64,000 nucleotides of DNA from assembly GCA_026168455.1 (NCBI GenBank), contig CM047428.1, positions 16,401,313 to 16,465,312 of the forward strand, read 5' to 3'. Both the position numbers and the translations under genes were made by a program. Positions 36,201 through 45,410 of the stretch are shown in pieces. Every line of letters begins with the position of its first letter. Within the stretch, counting starts at the first letter, position 1. The notes under the pieces were generated by a model that saw only the letters and a list, made by a program, of their open reading frames with translations, had not been told where the DNA came from and ran no database searches. The DNA is from Theocolax elegans. Its lineage: Eukaryota > Arthropoda > Insecta > Hymenoptera > Cerocephalidae.

Positions 36201-37747
36201 AAATTAAAAAGGCGTAATATTATTAATTCACATAAATATCGAATTAAAGTTACTAACCTTTAAAACATCAACTAAAATTTAATTAAATTAAGTAGTATAC
36301 TCAAAATATATTTTTTCGTTAAATAATTAAACGATCAGGTATACATATAAAATGGTAATGGTGAAATTGAAAGAAAATGAAACGACGTAATAGAGTAATA
36401 AAATTGATGTTTCAGCAACCTTTTAAAACGATAAGCGGCATTTCAATAAGAGTAACTTTTATACAAATAGTACCATTCGGACAAAACCTACTGTTACAAA
36501 TCCACGAGCTTTGTCCAATAATTGTTTTTATCAACTTTCAATTAAAATCGAATGAATCCGAGTGAAAGGTTTATTCAGAAATTTAATCCGTAGAGAAAGT
36601 TAATCGATCGCGGTAAATCTGGGATAGGAAAAAAAAAAATTAGACGACTCGGTCGGGAGGTTGAGTAAAATATTCGCGTGACGTACGCAAGGGGCCAAGA
36701 GAATTTGAAAACCCGAAGTAGGTTGCGACTCAAAAGAACGGGTTTTCTCGGGTTAGTAAAGCGCGCAAAGTGCACGAGACGCCGTCTGTCTTTTATACGT
36801 ACACGAAGCGATGCAAGAAGTAAAGTCGGCGCGAACCGGAGCTTCTTTGGGGGTAGAGAGATAATGGATCGGAGTCCGGGAAAATGGATTTTCAATTCGG
36901 TGAAGCGAACCCGATGTCCTGGAAAATGGAGATGCTCACCTTTCCGTTATTGTCTGTGTCGCAGATTTTACAAACTAATTTATAATTGACGTATTATTAT
37001 TATTCTATTTTTACTATAATATCCCAATATGATGGATTGTTTTTATTAATATACATTTCTCTACATATTTATCATAAACAGTATAATTTATAACATAGGT
37101 TTTTCTGCTGGATTTGTCAGAATATCGGCTTTGCAATATTATCTTTTTTCGATGAGATTTCTTTTTTTTTGTTGAATCCGTATGCATTTACAATTATTGT
37201 CACTCTTTAACAACAAATTATAACTGAGAAATTGATTTTTTTTTAACATTTAATAATATTTTTTACAATAAATTAAGTTTTATAGCTAACCAATGTTTTT
37301 TTGTTATATAGTAAACCACTATAGACACTTTAAATCAACTTGACGTTTATACAGAAAATTTTTAAATCTGAAAGTGCATGTTGTTGCATGAAAAATAGTG
37401 TATGAATATATTCGGTACTACTCAAACAAAATAAAGAGATATTGTTAAGATAAAAATTGTTTACAATACTTGTTTAATTGCTCTTAATGCAACATGGTAA
37501 GAAAGCCAATTAAAGTGTCTTGTGCATAAACATGTTTTTATACATGATAAAAAGTTACACAAATATTCTTAAGATTTTTATCTAAGAACAATGCCTCTCT
37601 TATAAAAAGCTAATAATATTTCAAATCTCACCCATCCAATAAAGGCGATTCGTCTTCTATTTTGCTGTTACAGTGCGTAGAACTCTAAAGAACGGTCTCT
37701 CGGAAGAGGAGAAGAAACACATCGCTGCCTACATCAAGGGCTACTGA
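6095..37747 (+). CDS. Fhos: Fhos, FHOD-family formin: C-terminal 457 residues (FH2 domain and DAD), nine exons
   Basis: Spliced from 6095-6253, 6941-7123, 10354-10473, 10974-11108, 11770-11912, 12278-12545, 13320-13443, 29244-29411 and 37674-37747. All introns are GT-AG and the phases join without a break to a natural stop. FHOD formins nucleate and bundle actin filaments through a dimeric FH2 domain, working in stress fibres and muscle sarcomeres. Residues 1-330 or so are FH2, with motifs such as [46 protein letters not shown] and [20 protein letters not shown]. An acidic linker ([13 protein letters not shown]) and the basic DAD ([20 protein letters not shown]) follow, ending AAYIKGY. In the family, the serine and threonine in RKSLRRTL are ROCK targets that release autoinhibition. 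The GTPase-binding, DID and FH1 regions and the start of FH2 lie left of the window, so this is partial at its 5' end. Confidence 0.95.
6254..6940 (+). other. Fhos intron, 687 bp
   Basis: AT-rich intron from GTAATG to TTTATTAG with no distinct repeat seen. Confidence 0.85.
6941..7123 (+). CDS. Fhos: Fhos exon b: FH2 core helices
   Basis: 61 codons, phase 0. It begins [19 protein letters not shown], continues [16 protein letters not shown] and ends [15 protein letters not shown] before GTATGG. This is one of the most conserved parts of FHOD FH2 domains. Confidence 0.94.
7124..10353 (+). other. Fhos intron, 3230 bp
   Basis: Mostly AT-rich. A GC-richer patch at about 7860-8330 contains GA runs, and a diverged direct repeat lies near 8362-8440 (CTATCTTGACTGACTTTT and CTATGTCGACTAACTTTT). 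GA microsatellites occur at about 10180-10300. No additional exon was recognised. Confidence 0.6.
10354..10473 (+). CDS. Fhos: Fhos exon c: FH2 core
   Basis: 40 codons between TTTCAG and GTGGGT, reading [20 protein letters not shown] and ending [27 protein letters not shown] is the FH2 core motif equivalent to the LLxxGNxLN block of formins. Confidence 0.94.
10474..10973 (+). other. Fhos intron, 500 bp
   Basis: AT-rich, ends TTACCAACAG; nothing distinct seen. Confidence 0.85.
10974..11108 (+). CDS. Fhos: Fhos exon d: FH2 core
   Basis: 45 codons, phase 0, reading [20 protein letters not shown], then [16 protein letters not shown] and DSTDLYSE. The LxKVxxxKDT..SLLHHL signature is diagnostic of FH2, and the HLCHMV variant points to FHOD. 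Confidence 0.95.
11216..11585 (+). mobile_element. Structured repeat with hammerhead-like motif, copy 1
   Basis: The ends are diverged inverted repeats: about 75 bp at 11216-11288, ending GGCGTTTCGACCA, opposes 11498-11585, which starts TGGTCGAAACGTCTC. In between are a TGGTGG/CCACCA hairpin, a hairpin with loop ACTCGTT (about 11344-11373) and a hammerhead-like fold (11434-11511). The interior aligns with the repeat at 53282-53580: the blocks TGGTGG, CACTCGTT/TACTCGTT, GACGTCTAAGG/GGCGTCTAAGG and CAGAGTACGA/AAGAGTACGA occur in the same order. No protein is encoded. Resemblance to retrozymes or to Penelope pseudo-LTRs is inference. Confidence 0.65.
11434..11511 (+). ncRNA. Hammerhead-ribozyme-like motif (type III order), copy 1
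   Basis: Read 5' to 3': GACGTC (GTC at 11439-11441), a weak stem I (TAA/TTA plus a wobble), CTGATCA at 11470-11476, a short imperfect stem II closing at GGTC, then GAAA at 11503-11506 followed by CGTC. Stem III (GACGT with ACGTC) is perfect over five pairs. One core base differs from the consensus CTGANGA (C for the second G), so this copy may be inactive. The better core is in the copies at 53442 and 54889. Confidence 0.5.
11770..11912 (+). CDS. Fhos: Fhos exon e: FH2 core
   Basis: Begins after CCGTAAAG and reads [40 protein letters not shown] and TMMKV, plus two bases of a split lysine codon before GTGAGT. RASKxDFxxL is the typical helix following the FH2 knob. Confidence 0.93.
11913..12277 (+). 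other. Fhos intron, 365 bp
   Basis: Pyrimidine-rich, ends TTTTCAG; no repeat recognised. Confidence 0.85.
12278..12545 (+). CDS. Fhos: Fhos exon f: FH2 C-terminal coiled-coil and post helices
   Basis: Completes the split codon, then reads [54 protein letters not shown] and [20 protein letters not shown] before GAG/GTGAGG. The stretch [14 protein letters not shown] closes the FHOD FH2 domain. Confidence 0.95.
12546..13319 (+). other. Fhos intron, 774 bp
   Basis: AT-rich, ends TTGTTTCAG; nothing distinct seen. Confidence 0.8.
13320..13443 (+). CDS. Fhos: Fhos exon g: post-FH2 linker
   Basis: Reads [38 protein letters not shown], plus one base of a split glycine codon before GTAAGC. The [20 protein letters not shown] segment follows FH2 directly in insect Fhos. 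The exon ends in phase 1, which matters for possible skipping of the next exon. Confidence 0.92.
13626..14293. mobile_element. Palindromic MITE, family member 1
   Basis: A 668-bp element whose two halves are diverged inverted repeats almost throughout. The left end is ACTTACAAGGAGTGGAGTAA and the right end read inward is ACTAGCAAGAAGAGGACAAT. The match continues through CTCTATGA, CTATAAAAATATGAA, AAACCCG, CTCTTTTTTACGGT and AGATTGGATTTA. The ends match those at 28356-28940 and 32327-32891. No ORF. Confidence 0.72.
16134..16159. repeat. AT dinucleotide microsatellite
   Basis: Thirteen alternating TA units in a non-coding stretch of the long Fhos intron. Confidence 0.9.
16494..17075. mobile_element. 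Composite palindromic repeat, copy B (reverse orientation)
   Basis: The same unit as 3530-3996, inverted. It starts with the diverged GTTTACAAACAATT arm and carries the GGTCAATTGTTCGTAAAC arm at about 16651. It then has TACTCGGTTGG, GGTAGGCTAGGGAGGATAAA and a second palindrome (16802-17075) bounded by TACCCGGTGGGTTG and the inverse GGTTGGTAATCCACCT. The second palindrome is about 130 bp longer than in copy A. Similarity across both palindromes and the spacer shows common descent. Confidence 0.7.
19204..19236. repeat. GTT trinucleotide repeat
   Basis: Imperfect run of TTG units interrupted by CG and GTG. Confidence 0.85.
19855..19880. repeat. TTTG tetranucleotide microsatellite
   Basis: Six TTTG units in the long Fhos intron. 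Confidence 0.9.
22122..22133. repeat. LINE target-site duplication, left copy
   Basis: GTATTCTCCTTT occurs here and again at 27381-27392, bounding the LINE. Confidence 0.85.
22226..25895 (-). pseudogene. LINE ORF2: AP endonuclease, reverse transcriptase and degenerate RNase H, two frameshifts
   Basis: Begins at ATG 25895 ([20 protein letters not shown], the endonuclease N-terminus), overlapping ORF1 by 29 bases in another frame. The frame is lost near 25610 and again near 25338. The middle part encodes the endonuclease motif [12 protein letters not shown] and AIDLTLCS in a third reading, and the last frame resumes before GSDHFPI. The long final frame (22226-25342, 1038 codons) has RT motifs: [10 protein letters not shown] near residue 275, LDMEKAYD near 407, GVPQGS at 463-468 and the catalytic FADD at 495-498. 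Residues 775-895 resemble an RNase H fold without its acidic residues. A CX2CX7HX4C knuckle is at 980-996. Single-base indels mean a sequencing error cannot be excluded. Confidence 0.9.
25867..27270 (-). CDS. LINE ORF1: RNA-binding/gag-like protein
   Basis: 467 codons, intact. LINE ORF1 proteins bind element RNA and act as chaperones in the retrotransposition particle. A low-complexity N-terminus is followed by a region at about residues 80-200 with two short strand-like stretches ([21 protein letters not shown]), consistent with an RRM-like fold. One zinc knuckle, CX2CX4HX4C, has C215, C218, H223 and C228. A long Asn/Ser/Thr-rich linker ends in a [20 protein letters not shown] helix region. 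Jockey-type ORF1s usually show three knuckles, so one suggests another clade. The start could be Met1 or Met11 (MEQTSP); only the second leaves a slightly longer leader. Confidence 0.85.
   Translation of the reverse strand: MKIPSNSIIKMEQTSPTLTNQEMPPTTSKTIPTFVIKDQETYANISQPKREQGLIIDCAEELNLTDYVCAIGEIVQPKNILYASRISNNRICIYLSNKELVNNLTDKYEHITIKNKKVSIRPLVSKNKRIIFSNVSPDIPNYTLENILNQLNIKRASAVTTLKASIVKEGYNHVASFRRQVYVKPDDISKIPELFKINYNESDYFIFAGPEFLKCFICNNEGHLAKHCNNSNVSINTQIPTMQISQDRNIDSNVNSTTKTNDINLTNTESVDTPTNIEESSINYNNLQIISNHNNKRTRSEVSSSNSQKEINTVDKEGFMTVARNKKGKITSDSSQIKIDSSEPNSADESNTNDPDKLDRLDKKLITIKDYLNNANTLLNYDQFKSLLENVKGVKNPISTILQYVDDIEKFKNFINEDIYPNVRNSNIKSTCTKLLNKINNITENTDKYVTPINSDNENGENHTMEY
27381..27392. 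repeat. LINE target-site duplication, right copy
   Basis: Exact GTATTCTCCTTT match to 22122-22133, at the 5' end of the minus-strand LINE. Confidence 0.85.
28007..28043. repeat. AAC/AAT/GATAAT simple repeat
   Basis: Imperfect trinucleotide run in the intron just right of the LINE. Confidence 0.8.
28356..28940. mobile_element. Palindromic MITE, family member 2
   Basis: 585 bp. The left end ACTTATAAGGAGAGTATTTG opposes the right end ACTAGCAAGGGGAATACTTG read inward. Inversion continues through GACCTCCG, TTATTACTTGCCTT, ATCTAATAATAATT, GGAAATAAATAGTAAT and AAGAAGCTTRAATTGCTCA. It shares its ends with the elements at 13626 and 32327. No coding capacity. Confidence 0.78.
29244..29411 (+). CDS. 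Fhos: Fhos exon h: acidic linker and basic DAD
   Basis: 168 bp between TTGTGTAG and GTAAGTG, phase 1 in and phase 1 out. Reads [54 protein letters not shown]. The acidic [10 protein letters not shown] helix and the basic cluster form the diaphanous autoregulatory domain that binds the N-terminal DID. Two GTAAGT donors lie close together (after GATC at 29402 and after TCTT at 29411). Only the second restores the RKSLRRTL reading with the next exon. Confidence 0.92.
32327..32891. mobile_element. Palindromic MITE, family member 3 (diverged)
   Basis: The left end ACTTACAAGGAGAGGACTTG followed by CTGGCAATC opposes a right end that read inward is ACTTGTAGAGAGTTATTTGC, then TTGCAATC. The left end is nearly identical to the other two family members. 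The interior inverted repeat is too diverged to trace fully, so the right boundary is less certain. Confidence 0.5.
33641..33715. repeat. CTT-rich polypyrimidine tract
   Basis: About 75 bases of CTTCTT and CTTCTA units on the plus strand, followed by T-rich sequence to about 33740. Confidence 0.85.
37674..37747 (+). CDS. Fhos: Fhos last exon: DAD end and stop
   Basis: The acceptor is GTTACAG. It reads (S)[20 protein letters not shown] then IKGY and TGA at 37745-37747. The ending AAYIKGY is characteristic of insect Fhos. The SLRRT of this exon joins the RKS of the previous one to form the Rho-kinase target region known in FHOD1/FHOD3. Confidence 0.95.
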
Positions 37748-40012
37748 CTGTGATACAACGAAATAAAAATAATAATAAAGACAAACAAAGGAAGACGGAA
37801 GGAAAATGAATATAGAAAACCAGGCCGAAGACTGTGAAACTGCAATCATACCCTCAACTTCCCACCCTCGTACGCAGGTTTTCTCTTCTCTATCTCTCTT
37901 TCTTTACACGCCCGAGGAAAATCGATGAAACCGCGTGAGATAAGGAGGAGACGAAGACAAATTTCGATAATAATTCAAACATAGATATTTATATTTTTTT
38001 CTCTTCCGTTTAATTATATAAACGCGATATTCGAATTCTAATCGCTCCTTCTTTCATTGTTGTTTTACTTGACTCATATCTGGTTTTTTTTTCTTCCTCT
38101 GTCAACAATGTTACCGTGTTGTTTTCTCGGCGTTTCGTTTTTCTTTTTCTTCGGTTCTCGCAGAATTACTAATGAAGAAAATCGACCTCGTGATTATTAT
38201 CGCCGCTCGGTACTATATATATATATATATTCTGTGTATGCGTAAAATCGGTGTACCTTCATTAGTGTTTTAGTGGACGCATACGAAGAGACTATGATAT
38301 ATTATATATATATATACATATATGTATATCGACGTTTTATCAACTGCGACACAGTCATAGTCACTATTTAGGAAAAGAAATTTTTTTTCAACTCAATATT
38401 TAAGTATATCGACCGAGCGTTACTTATAGTGTTATTAATTATAATTAAAAATATAATTACTCGAGAGTACCGATGATGTTGCGATCAGTATTAAAGTAAT
38501 AACAGACGAACGTTATCGATGGATTTTTAACGAATAGCTTTCGAGATTTTTATTTCGAATCACAATTTACGAGCAACATACTGTCTAATTGCTGTCTTTT
38601 GCAAACACACTAGAGACAAAGTAGCCGATGATTAATGCCTTAGTTTTTAATTGATTGACCGAATGATGTTAAGAGATAGAATCAACATCGATCGAAGGAT
38701 AAAGAAAAAAAAAGAGGAAAAGGAAAAAAATGTAGTAGTCACTAGTTAAAACAAAACGAATGATAAGAAATGTAATTATTAATTAAAGAATACAACAAAG
38801 CAAAATAAAAGAGAAATGAAACTTCGATTGTATAGTTACTATTATGAAAACCAAATAGTGTTGCACGAATTCTCCAAAATCAGTTTAGCGCGTCCGAAAC
38901 GTCTTTAATGTTAATTGATGTGTCGTTATATTTATGACCATTTTGACGGAGATTATATCGATGGAAAGTAGCAATATGAATATTATGGAGTATAATGTCA
39001 TACGGATGATATATCGTAGGTAAATTATTGTAATGCCTAGTCTTACATTATTAGCCTTGCAGGCGTTATAACCGTTCGATCGTTTATATAACGAGTGTAG
39101 GAGATGGAGATTTTTTTTTAAGAAACATAAGTCTTCTATGTTTCTTTGTTTCTTGTACCGCGTATTCGGAACGTGATCGACACCCTGCGCGTTATATATT
39201 ACAAAATATATATATGTATACGTATCACGATAAAAAGCAACTTCCTCAACCTTCTTCGGCCTTATGTGGAATATATGTAAACGATAATCCGAATTTTATG
39301 TCGCGAAATAATCGTTCCAATATGAGGAAATATGTTTTTATAATTTTATTATTCTTTAATGTATATGATGCTAAATTTTATAAACGAATATTTTAGAAGA
39401 AAAAATTTGTACATACACGGAACGATTGGATTTTGAAAATTGATGTTCGAAATAGTATATATATCGAACAAAATATTATTTTTTTTATAAATTTATAAAA
39501 ACATTATTTCGACAAAGTGTATGTAATTATTGTGACCCACGGTGCCTAATAAATTTGCATTATTCGGACGCAAAAATTATAATTGTGCGATAACAACGAT
39601 GAGTAAAACAAACAACCGTGCCTCTTTCGATGAAATATAAAATACGAATACGTTTTTCCTCCGATTATCGTTGTACGAGCTTACCGATTAATATATACGT
39701 ATATTTTTGCGGTATATCATAAAACACATATATATGTATAAAAAGAAACGAAAAGAAGAAATTGCAGGTGAAAAGATAAAAATTAGCAAAAAAAAAAATC
39801 GATCGACGAGTTGTAGCGAAATTTCATGATTATATTGCGTTGGTCGATGAAACACACGTACGAGAAGACGCATATATGAACAGAAAATGTTAAATATTCA
39901 ACTGCTGTGAAAAGATAAAGGTGAAAATTCGTAAGATTAAGTTAAGTCGATGTAGTAATAGAACGTTGTGCAACATTACAAGAAAGTGATCGATACAATA
40001 AAGAACTGAAAA
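37748..40012 (+). other. Probable Fhos 3' UTR
   Basis: Sequence after the stop shows no further exon or repeat family. AATAAA signals occur at 37762 (only 15 bases after the stop, unlikely to be the main one), near 38797 and 39540, and in ACAATAAAGAAC near 39995. A long UTR ending near 40010 is an inference from the last signal. Confidence 0.4.
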
Positions 40013-42387
40013 TATATGCCTTAAAAATTGACAATTTATTTATACATTATATTTATATACTTCTCATTCCTTTTCCCTTTATGAGATATCCCGCTTTTTT
40101 TTTATTAACCACTTCATCGTTTTACCGTAACTAAAATATTCAATTACGTCTTAAAGACAATATTGTAATATAAAAAATTTAGAAATTAAATTCATCACTT
40201 ATATTATTAATATTTGTAAATACCTTCTTTTCCTTATAAAATTATTAATTTATTTTGTTTTTTTTATTGAATATTTAATAAATCATATGGTAATATATAC
40301 GTACTATAAATATTCATAATATGTTTAGTAGGTAAGGAGAGCAGGGATTCAAGAAAAACAAACATGTTTTATAACAAAATGTGCTAGAGATGCACGATTT
40401 ATTATTAACCTTTGTCCAACTTTAACAACATACAATATAATGTGGTAATAAAAACGCATAATTTTACATTAATAATGCTAGCAACGACAGCAATGTCATC
40501 GAATTCATTTTTCAAATTTCTCTCACCTAATTGTTTTTTATTTTTTTTTTTCAATAAATTCACGCGTATTAAAAATCAATTCACCACTGATTCATAACAT
40601 TCACAATTTTTCGTTTTCTATATTTTATTAAATTTTAAAAACCAAATAGCACAAAAAGATAGCACAATGATTAAAGAAGCGCAAAGGCCAAAGTACCTTC
40701 GATAAGGAAAATGCAACAAGATAAGTATAATATTATATTCTATATATATATATATATTTATGTATTTATAATTTATCATAGACAAATGAAAATATTCCGG
40801 TCAAAAAATTGTAGATCTCAATTCAATAAATGTCGTATAAAAATCCAACGTTAAAAAACACTGCGGCTAGATATTCCGTCCATTCTAATATTTATTTTAA
40901 AAATCCTTATAAAAACGATTTCCACGTACAAATTTTTTACAAAACGTGAAAACTAAGAGTTATTTACGTCGTGGAACAATCTTTAAAAGAAAAATCAATA
41001 TCGCAACAGTTCGCGTGAGAAACACTTTAGAACCTACAATAGAGATTTTTTTGTTTTATCATTTACCCACTTGCATTATTAATTTTTTTTTCTTCTTTTG
41101 TTTGTTTGAAACACCCCGTCGTTATACACATTTTCGCGTAAAAAATTCATTCGCACTTGTATATTCTATATTTCTTTTTCACTCTCATTTATTTGTTATT
41201 TCTCTTTCACTCTCTCTCGCACGACACAGATGATACTTGGGATCACTTTACACTTGGAGAATCGGGATCACGGTGCACGTGAATGTTTTTTTTTTGTTTA
41301 TTATTATTATTATTATTATATTTTTTGTTTCGTGTGTGTGTGTGTGGGAGTGTGGTGAAAACGTGTACTTTCCTCTTTTTTTGTTTATTAATTTTCGTAC
41401 CTATATACTGTATTGTAATTTCTTTTTCACTGTCCGGTGCAGCGGAACGTTGGAATGTTAATCGCTAAAAAATATAAGACCAAGGGAGAGGTAAGTTATT
41501 ACGATTTTCGACGTTTAGCCGGTCAAGTAATTCCAGGATTTCGACGGTAAAAGTCTCCCTCAAGCGTCGTCTACATTGTATATATATATTTTTTTATTTC
41601 CTTTTTCTTTAATGTCCATGTATTATTGGTGGCACTGCACTACACATTTTCTATATCGTTCGTACATTATTTGCTGGATGCGTAAATGATCACACTTTGC
41701 GTATCGAGTTCACAACGGATAGTTTCGGTACATATATAATATACATATGCGTGAAATGGAAGCTCCTCGAAACAAAGTGAAAGAGTCGCGGGTTTAAAGA
41801 AACAAAATAACAAATTTTTAATCTTTCAGGCCATTATCTTCATAGGCATTACATTATTAGCGTAAAATACGGATATGCTAAATTTAATTCTCACGATTAA
41901 GAAAAACTTTAATATATATATATATACATATAGTAAACAATACGTTCAAACGAACAAGCGTAAAAATTGATATTTACACATCGACATTTAATTATTGCAA
42001 ATTTTTAATATTCCATTTGACATAAATTTATACACGCACGCTTGGTTATTTGAACGTTTTGCTGTACGTATACGTATATATAAAATGTAGCGTGTATGAT
42101 AAAAAACAAAAGGTTATCGAGAAAATTTGGATAGAGAAATAATAAAAAAAACGTGGTTAAATAAAATAAAATTCTTCGTCCGAACCCCGCGTCGTAATCC
42201 GGAAGAAAAGCGACTCCGAGGAATTTGATTATTAAATAATATAAATTATCGATGAAAATTCTGGATTAGTTATAAAAAATGATATTTTTTCCTCGGAGCC
42301 GGTTTCCTTCCGTCTTGTCTGTCGTATATGAATGTGTGTACGTGTTTATCGTGTATACGTGTATGGTTTTCAAACGAGAAAAGTTTT
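40013..42387. other. Convergent intergenic stretch and probable Fkbp14 3' UTR
   Basis: AT-rich spacer between the two tail-to-tail genes, with TTA and GT runs near 41300-41350. On the minus strand an AATAAA lies at 41593-41598, about 790 bases beyond the Fkbp14 stop, and is a candidate poly(A) signal. No protein-like ORF. Confidence 0.45.
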
Positions 42388-42576
42388 TCAAAGCTCGTCG
42401 TGTTTAGGTCCACTAAATTCGTCGTGCGAGATGAATCCATTCTTATCCTTATCTTCGTGTTGGAAAATCTCTTCGACGAGTTTGTCATGGTCATTAAGCA
42501 TTTTCTTCATCTCTTCGCTTTCGCCAGCGCCGGATTGCTCAGCCTCTAACATTTGTTTCCTAAGATATTCGCTCAC
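42388..42576 (-). CDS. Fkbp14: Fkbp14 last exon: EF-hand 2 and HDEL
   Basis: The acceptor is TGTCACAG on the minus strand. Reads [20 protein letters not shown], then [20 protein letters not shown], and ends GPKHDEL before the stop. The loop [12 protein letters not shown] has D1, D3, N5, G6, I8 and E12, a canonical calcium-binding EF-hand. C-terminal HDEL is an ER retrieval signal. Confidence 0.96.
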   Translation of the reverse strand: MSEYLRKQMLEAEQSGAGESEEMKKMLNDHDKLVEEIFQHEDKDKNGFISHDEFSGPKHDEL

Positions 42577-45363
42577 CTGTGACAGAAAATTGGGTCGTAT
42601 TGTTAGATTTTTTTTGTTTGTTACGCGTAATCTACCGAATTACCACAAGACAATATACGTGTATTTACATAGTGTTTGTTGTCTAGTTGAGTTATTACAG
42701 TTGTCGAGAGGTGTCAAAATCTAATTCACTTAGTGATCGATAGAATTTTTTTAATTTTCTAAAACGTATATTTTAATACATATTGAGGATATACATTTAA
42801 CGTTAGGTCATCTCTCGATCAAAATTAAGAGTTTAGCTTTCACACCACCTCGACTGTCATAAATATTTGTGTATTTAGTAATTTTCTTCAAATTTTTACA
42901 TGAATTGGGTTAATTACTATGAATGTCAGGGAAATTGAATGAATTATGGAAATAAATTATGGATACTCAGTAAATTGAAATTTTTAACGTTAAAAGTTCA
43001 TTGCCATGAAACATTACTAAAGATAATATTAGAAATTTTACGCATGCGATTTTTTACGCATGTAATAGATAGATTAAGATATGCTGCTTCTGAAAAATGA
43101 AAAAGATATTTTATCTTTTACATTTAATTAATATAATGTAATCCTATTAGAAATCAAACTATTAAATGGATTATAAATAACTTATTTACATAAAAATGGA
43201 TGAAAAATGTAAGTTTTGCCCCAGTGAAGAAGTATTTCTTAGAGAGTATAAAAAATAGTTTTAGAAATTTTTTTGGACTATTTACAAGTAGTTTTTCATT
43301 TGGAGCTGTTAAAGAGATACTAATAATGCATGTAATCAATTTCAGAAAAATGTTCTAATATTATTTAATATATCTTACTGACAAACGATTTTTCTGGCAC
43401 GAATTAATTATTAATTAATAAATGAAAAAGTGTACACAATGTACAAAATCAATATAATTTCACAAGACTTGTCAAATTCACTATACAATTTGTTTAACCC
43501 CGTAATATATTTTTACTTTTCTGAGGATACGATCGTTCTATCAAATGGTCGATTAATGTGACAAAAATCATTTAATTCGTGCTGATTAATTGACTAATTA
43601 TTTTTATACTCATTTACTCAAGCTTCATTACTTTCCAGCCCATTTTGCTTATTTTCATGTCTATAGTAGGAACCATATAATCATGATTAGTTATGTATAG
43701 AGTGTATTTATCATGCAAAAAAATATGTGATATTTATAAATCTGTGAGTGCAACATAAATATTGTCTTGTTCTTTTATATGTATATGCATCGTTCTTTTT
43801 ACTGAACATTTTTCAAGGGTCCTCAAAATATCATTTTTTGTTTACTCATAAATCGATCATATTTACATCCGAATTTCGTAGAAAGTTTGTACAATGTTAA
43901 GTGCATGCAATTTAACAAAATAATTACACTACGATATAATGGTTGTTAGTATTGATATTTGCATAAAAATATGGAGATTGGAAGAAAAAAATTTTGAAAT
44001 ATCTTTTGTTTACCGACACCGATCGACCCCGGAAAAAATATATTGCAAAAAAAAAGAACGATTCTTGCCATTACGCTCACCTCCTCGCGAGAGAGCTGAT
44101 TGTCCTTGTCAGCATCAATTTCCTTGAAGACATTGGCAGATGGGGGTGAGTCGCTAATGTTGATAAGCTCAACATCGAAGTGAAGAGTAGCTCCTGGAAT
44201 TATCAAATAATTTATATTAATATTATTTTAAATTATTATTACGTGAAATATATTTTTATGTAAAAAGAAAACAATTTGGTTGCTTAACATATTTCGAGAA
44301 CTCAAATTCATACAAGAGTTTTTTGATTTTGATAAATAAAATATCGATCTATTCTTTGTCACCCACATTCTATTGATGTGTATTAACCATGTTTTTATAT
44401 TATAATGCCTGTAGAATATTACAAAAGAATATTATAATCACATATTATCCGTTAGTAAATGAATATAATATTCCTTTGAAATGTCTGTACATACTATATG
44501 ATATTATTAAAACGAAGGATTACGCATTCAATTCTTTGACGAGGATTTCAGTTTATTCCTAATAAAAGCTTTCAATGCGGTGACGTACGTCGATTCGACT
44601 GATTGTTCCGAGTTTTCACAAAATCCTGACATACCGACTGTCAAATAAAATGTGTATCTTGCGTCTTTTTGATAGCTAGCACGGCAATTATTATTTTGTT
44701 TTTCTCATCTGTCTGTAAATTCAAACTATACATGTACGTGTCAAAGTACAATATATCCTAGTGATTTATTTGTCGAAATAAAATTTGTTTTTTTTTTTCA
44801 CTCGATATATATTTATTTAAAAAATGACTCTTTACGTATGAAATGTACACAATATCAATTACGATTTTTGACACTTTCATTTATTACGCGTTTCGAACAT
44901 AGTGCAGAAATTTTGAAATTATTATATATTCGTTTCAGATAAAAGTATGGCGTGCAATTTGCACTTCAATCGATTGAAAAAAGTTTTTTATTATTTCATC
45001 CATCCATATTTAACAACTGCCAATAGTTAATATCTTAGTTTTCAATAAAATTATAATTTCAATTTGCAGATGTAATTGTATACATATAAAAATATAAGTT
45101 TGTTAAGTAATATTATAAAAATATATATTTTTACAATTACGAACTCCTTTAATCTTTCCGAAATTAAACAAGAACAATAACGTTTAATATTGACAATAAT
45201 TAAAATAAATATACACAGCAAACAATCTTCGTTGTTTTTGTATTCTTCAAAAATTGAGAATGCTAACGACACATCCCTTTTTTATATGTTTATAAATCAT
45301 TGTACGAAGCGTAAAGTAAACGAATGAAAAATGCTTGGTACAGGAATAGAGATAGAAGAGAAA

Positions 45364-45410
<47 letters not shown>

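Larger units (their letters stand above)
29412..37673 (+). other. Fhos intron, 8.3 kb
   Basis: Contains MITE member 3 (32327-32891), a polypyrimidine CTT tract (33641-33715), short CT and TA runs near 30395 and 30545, and GC-richer patches at about 30220-30360, 33380-33560 and 36640-36960. No conserved exon was recognised. Confidence 0.7.
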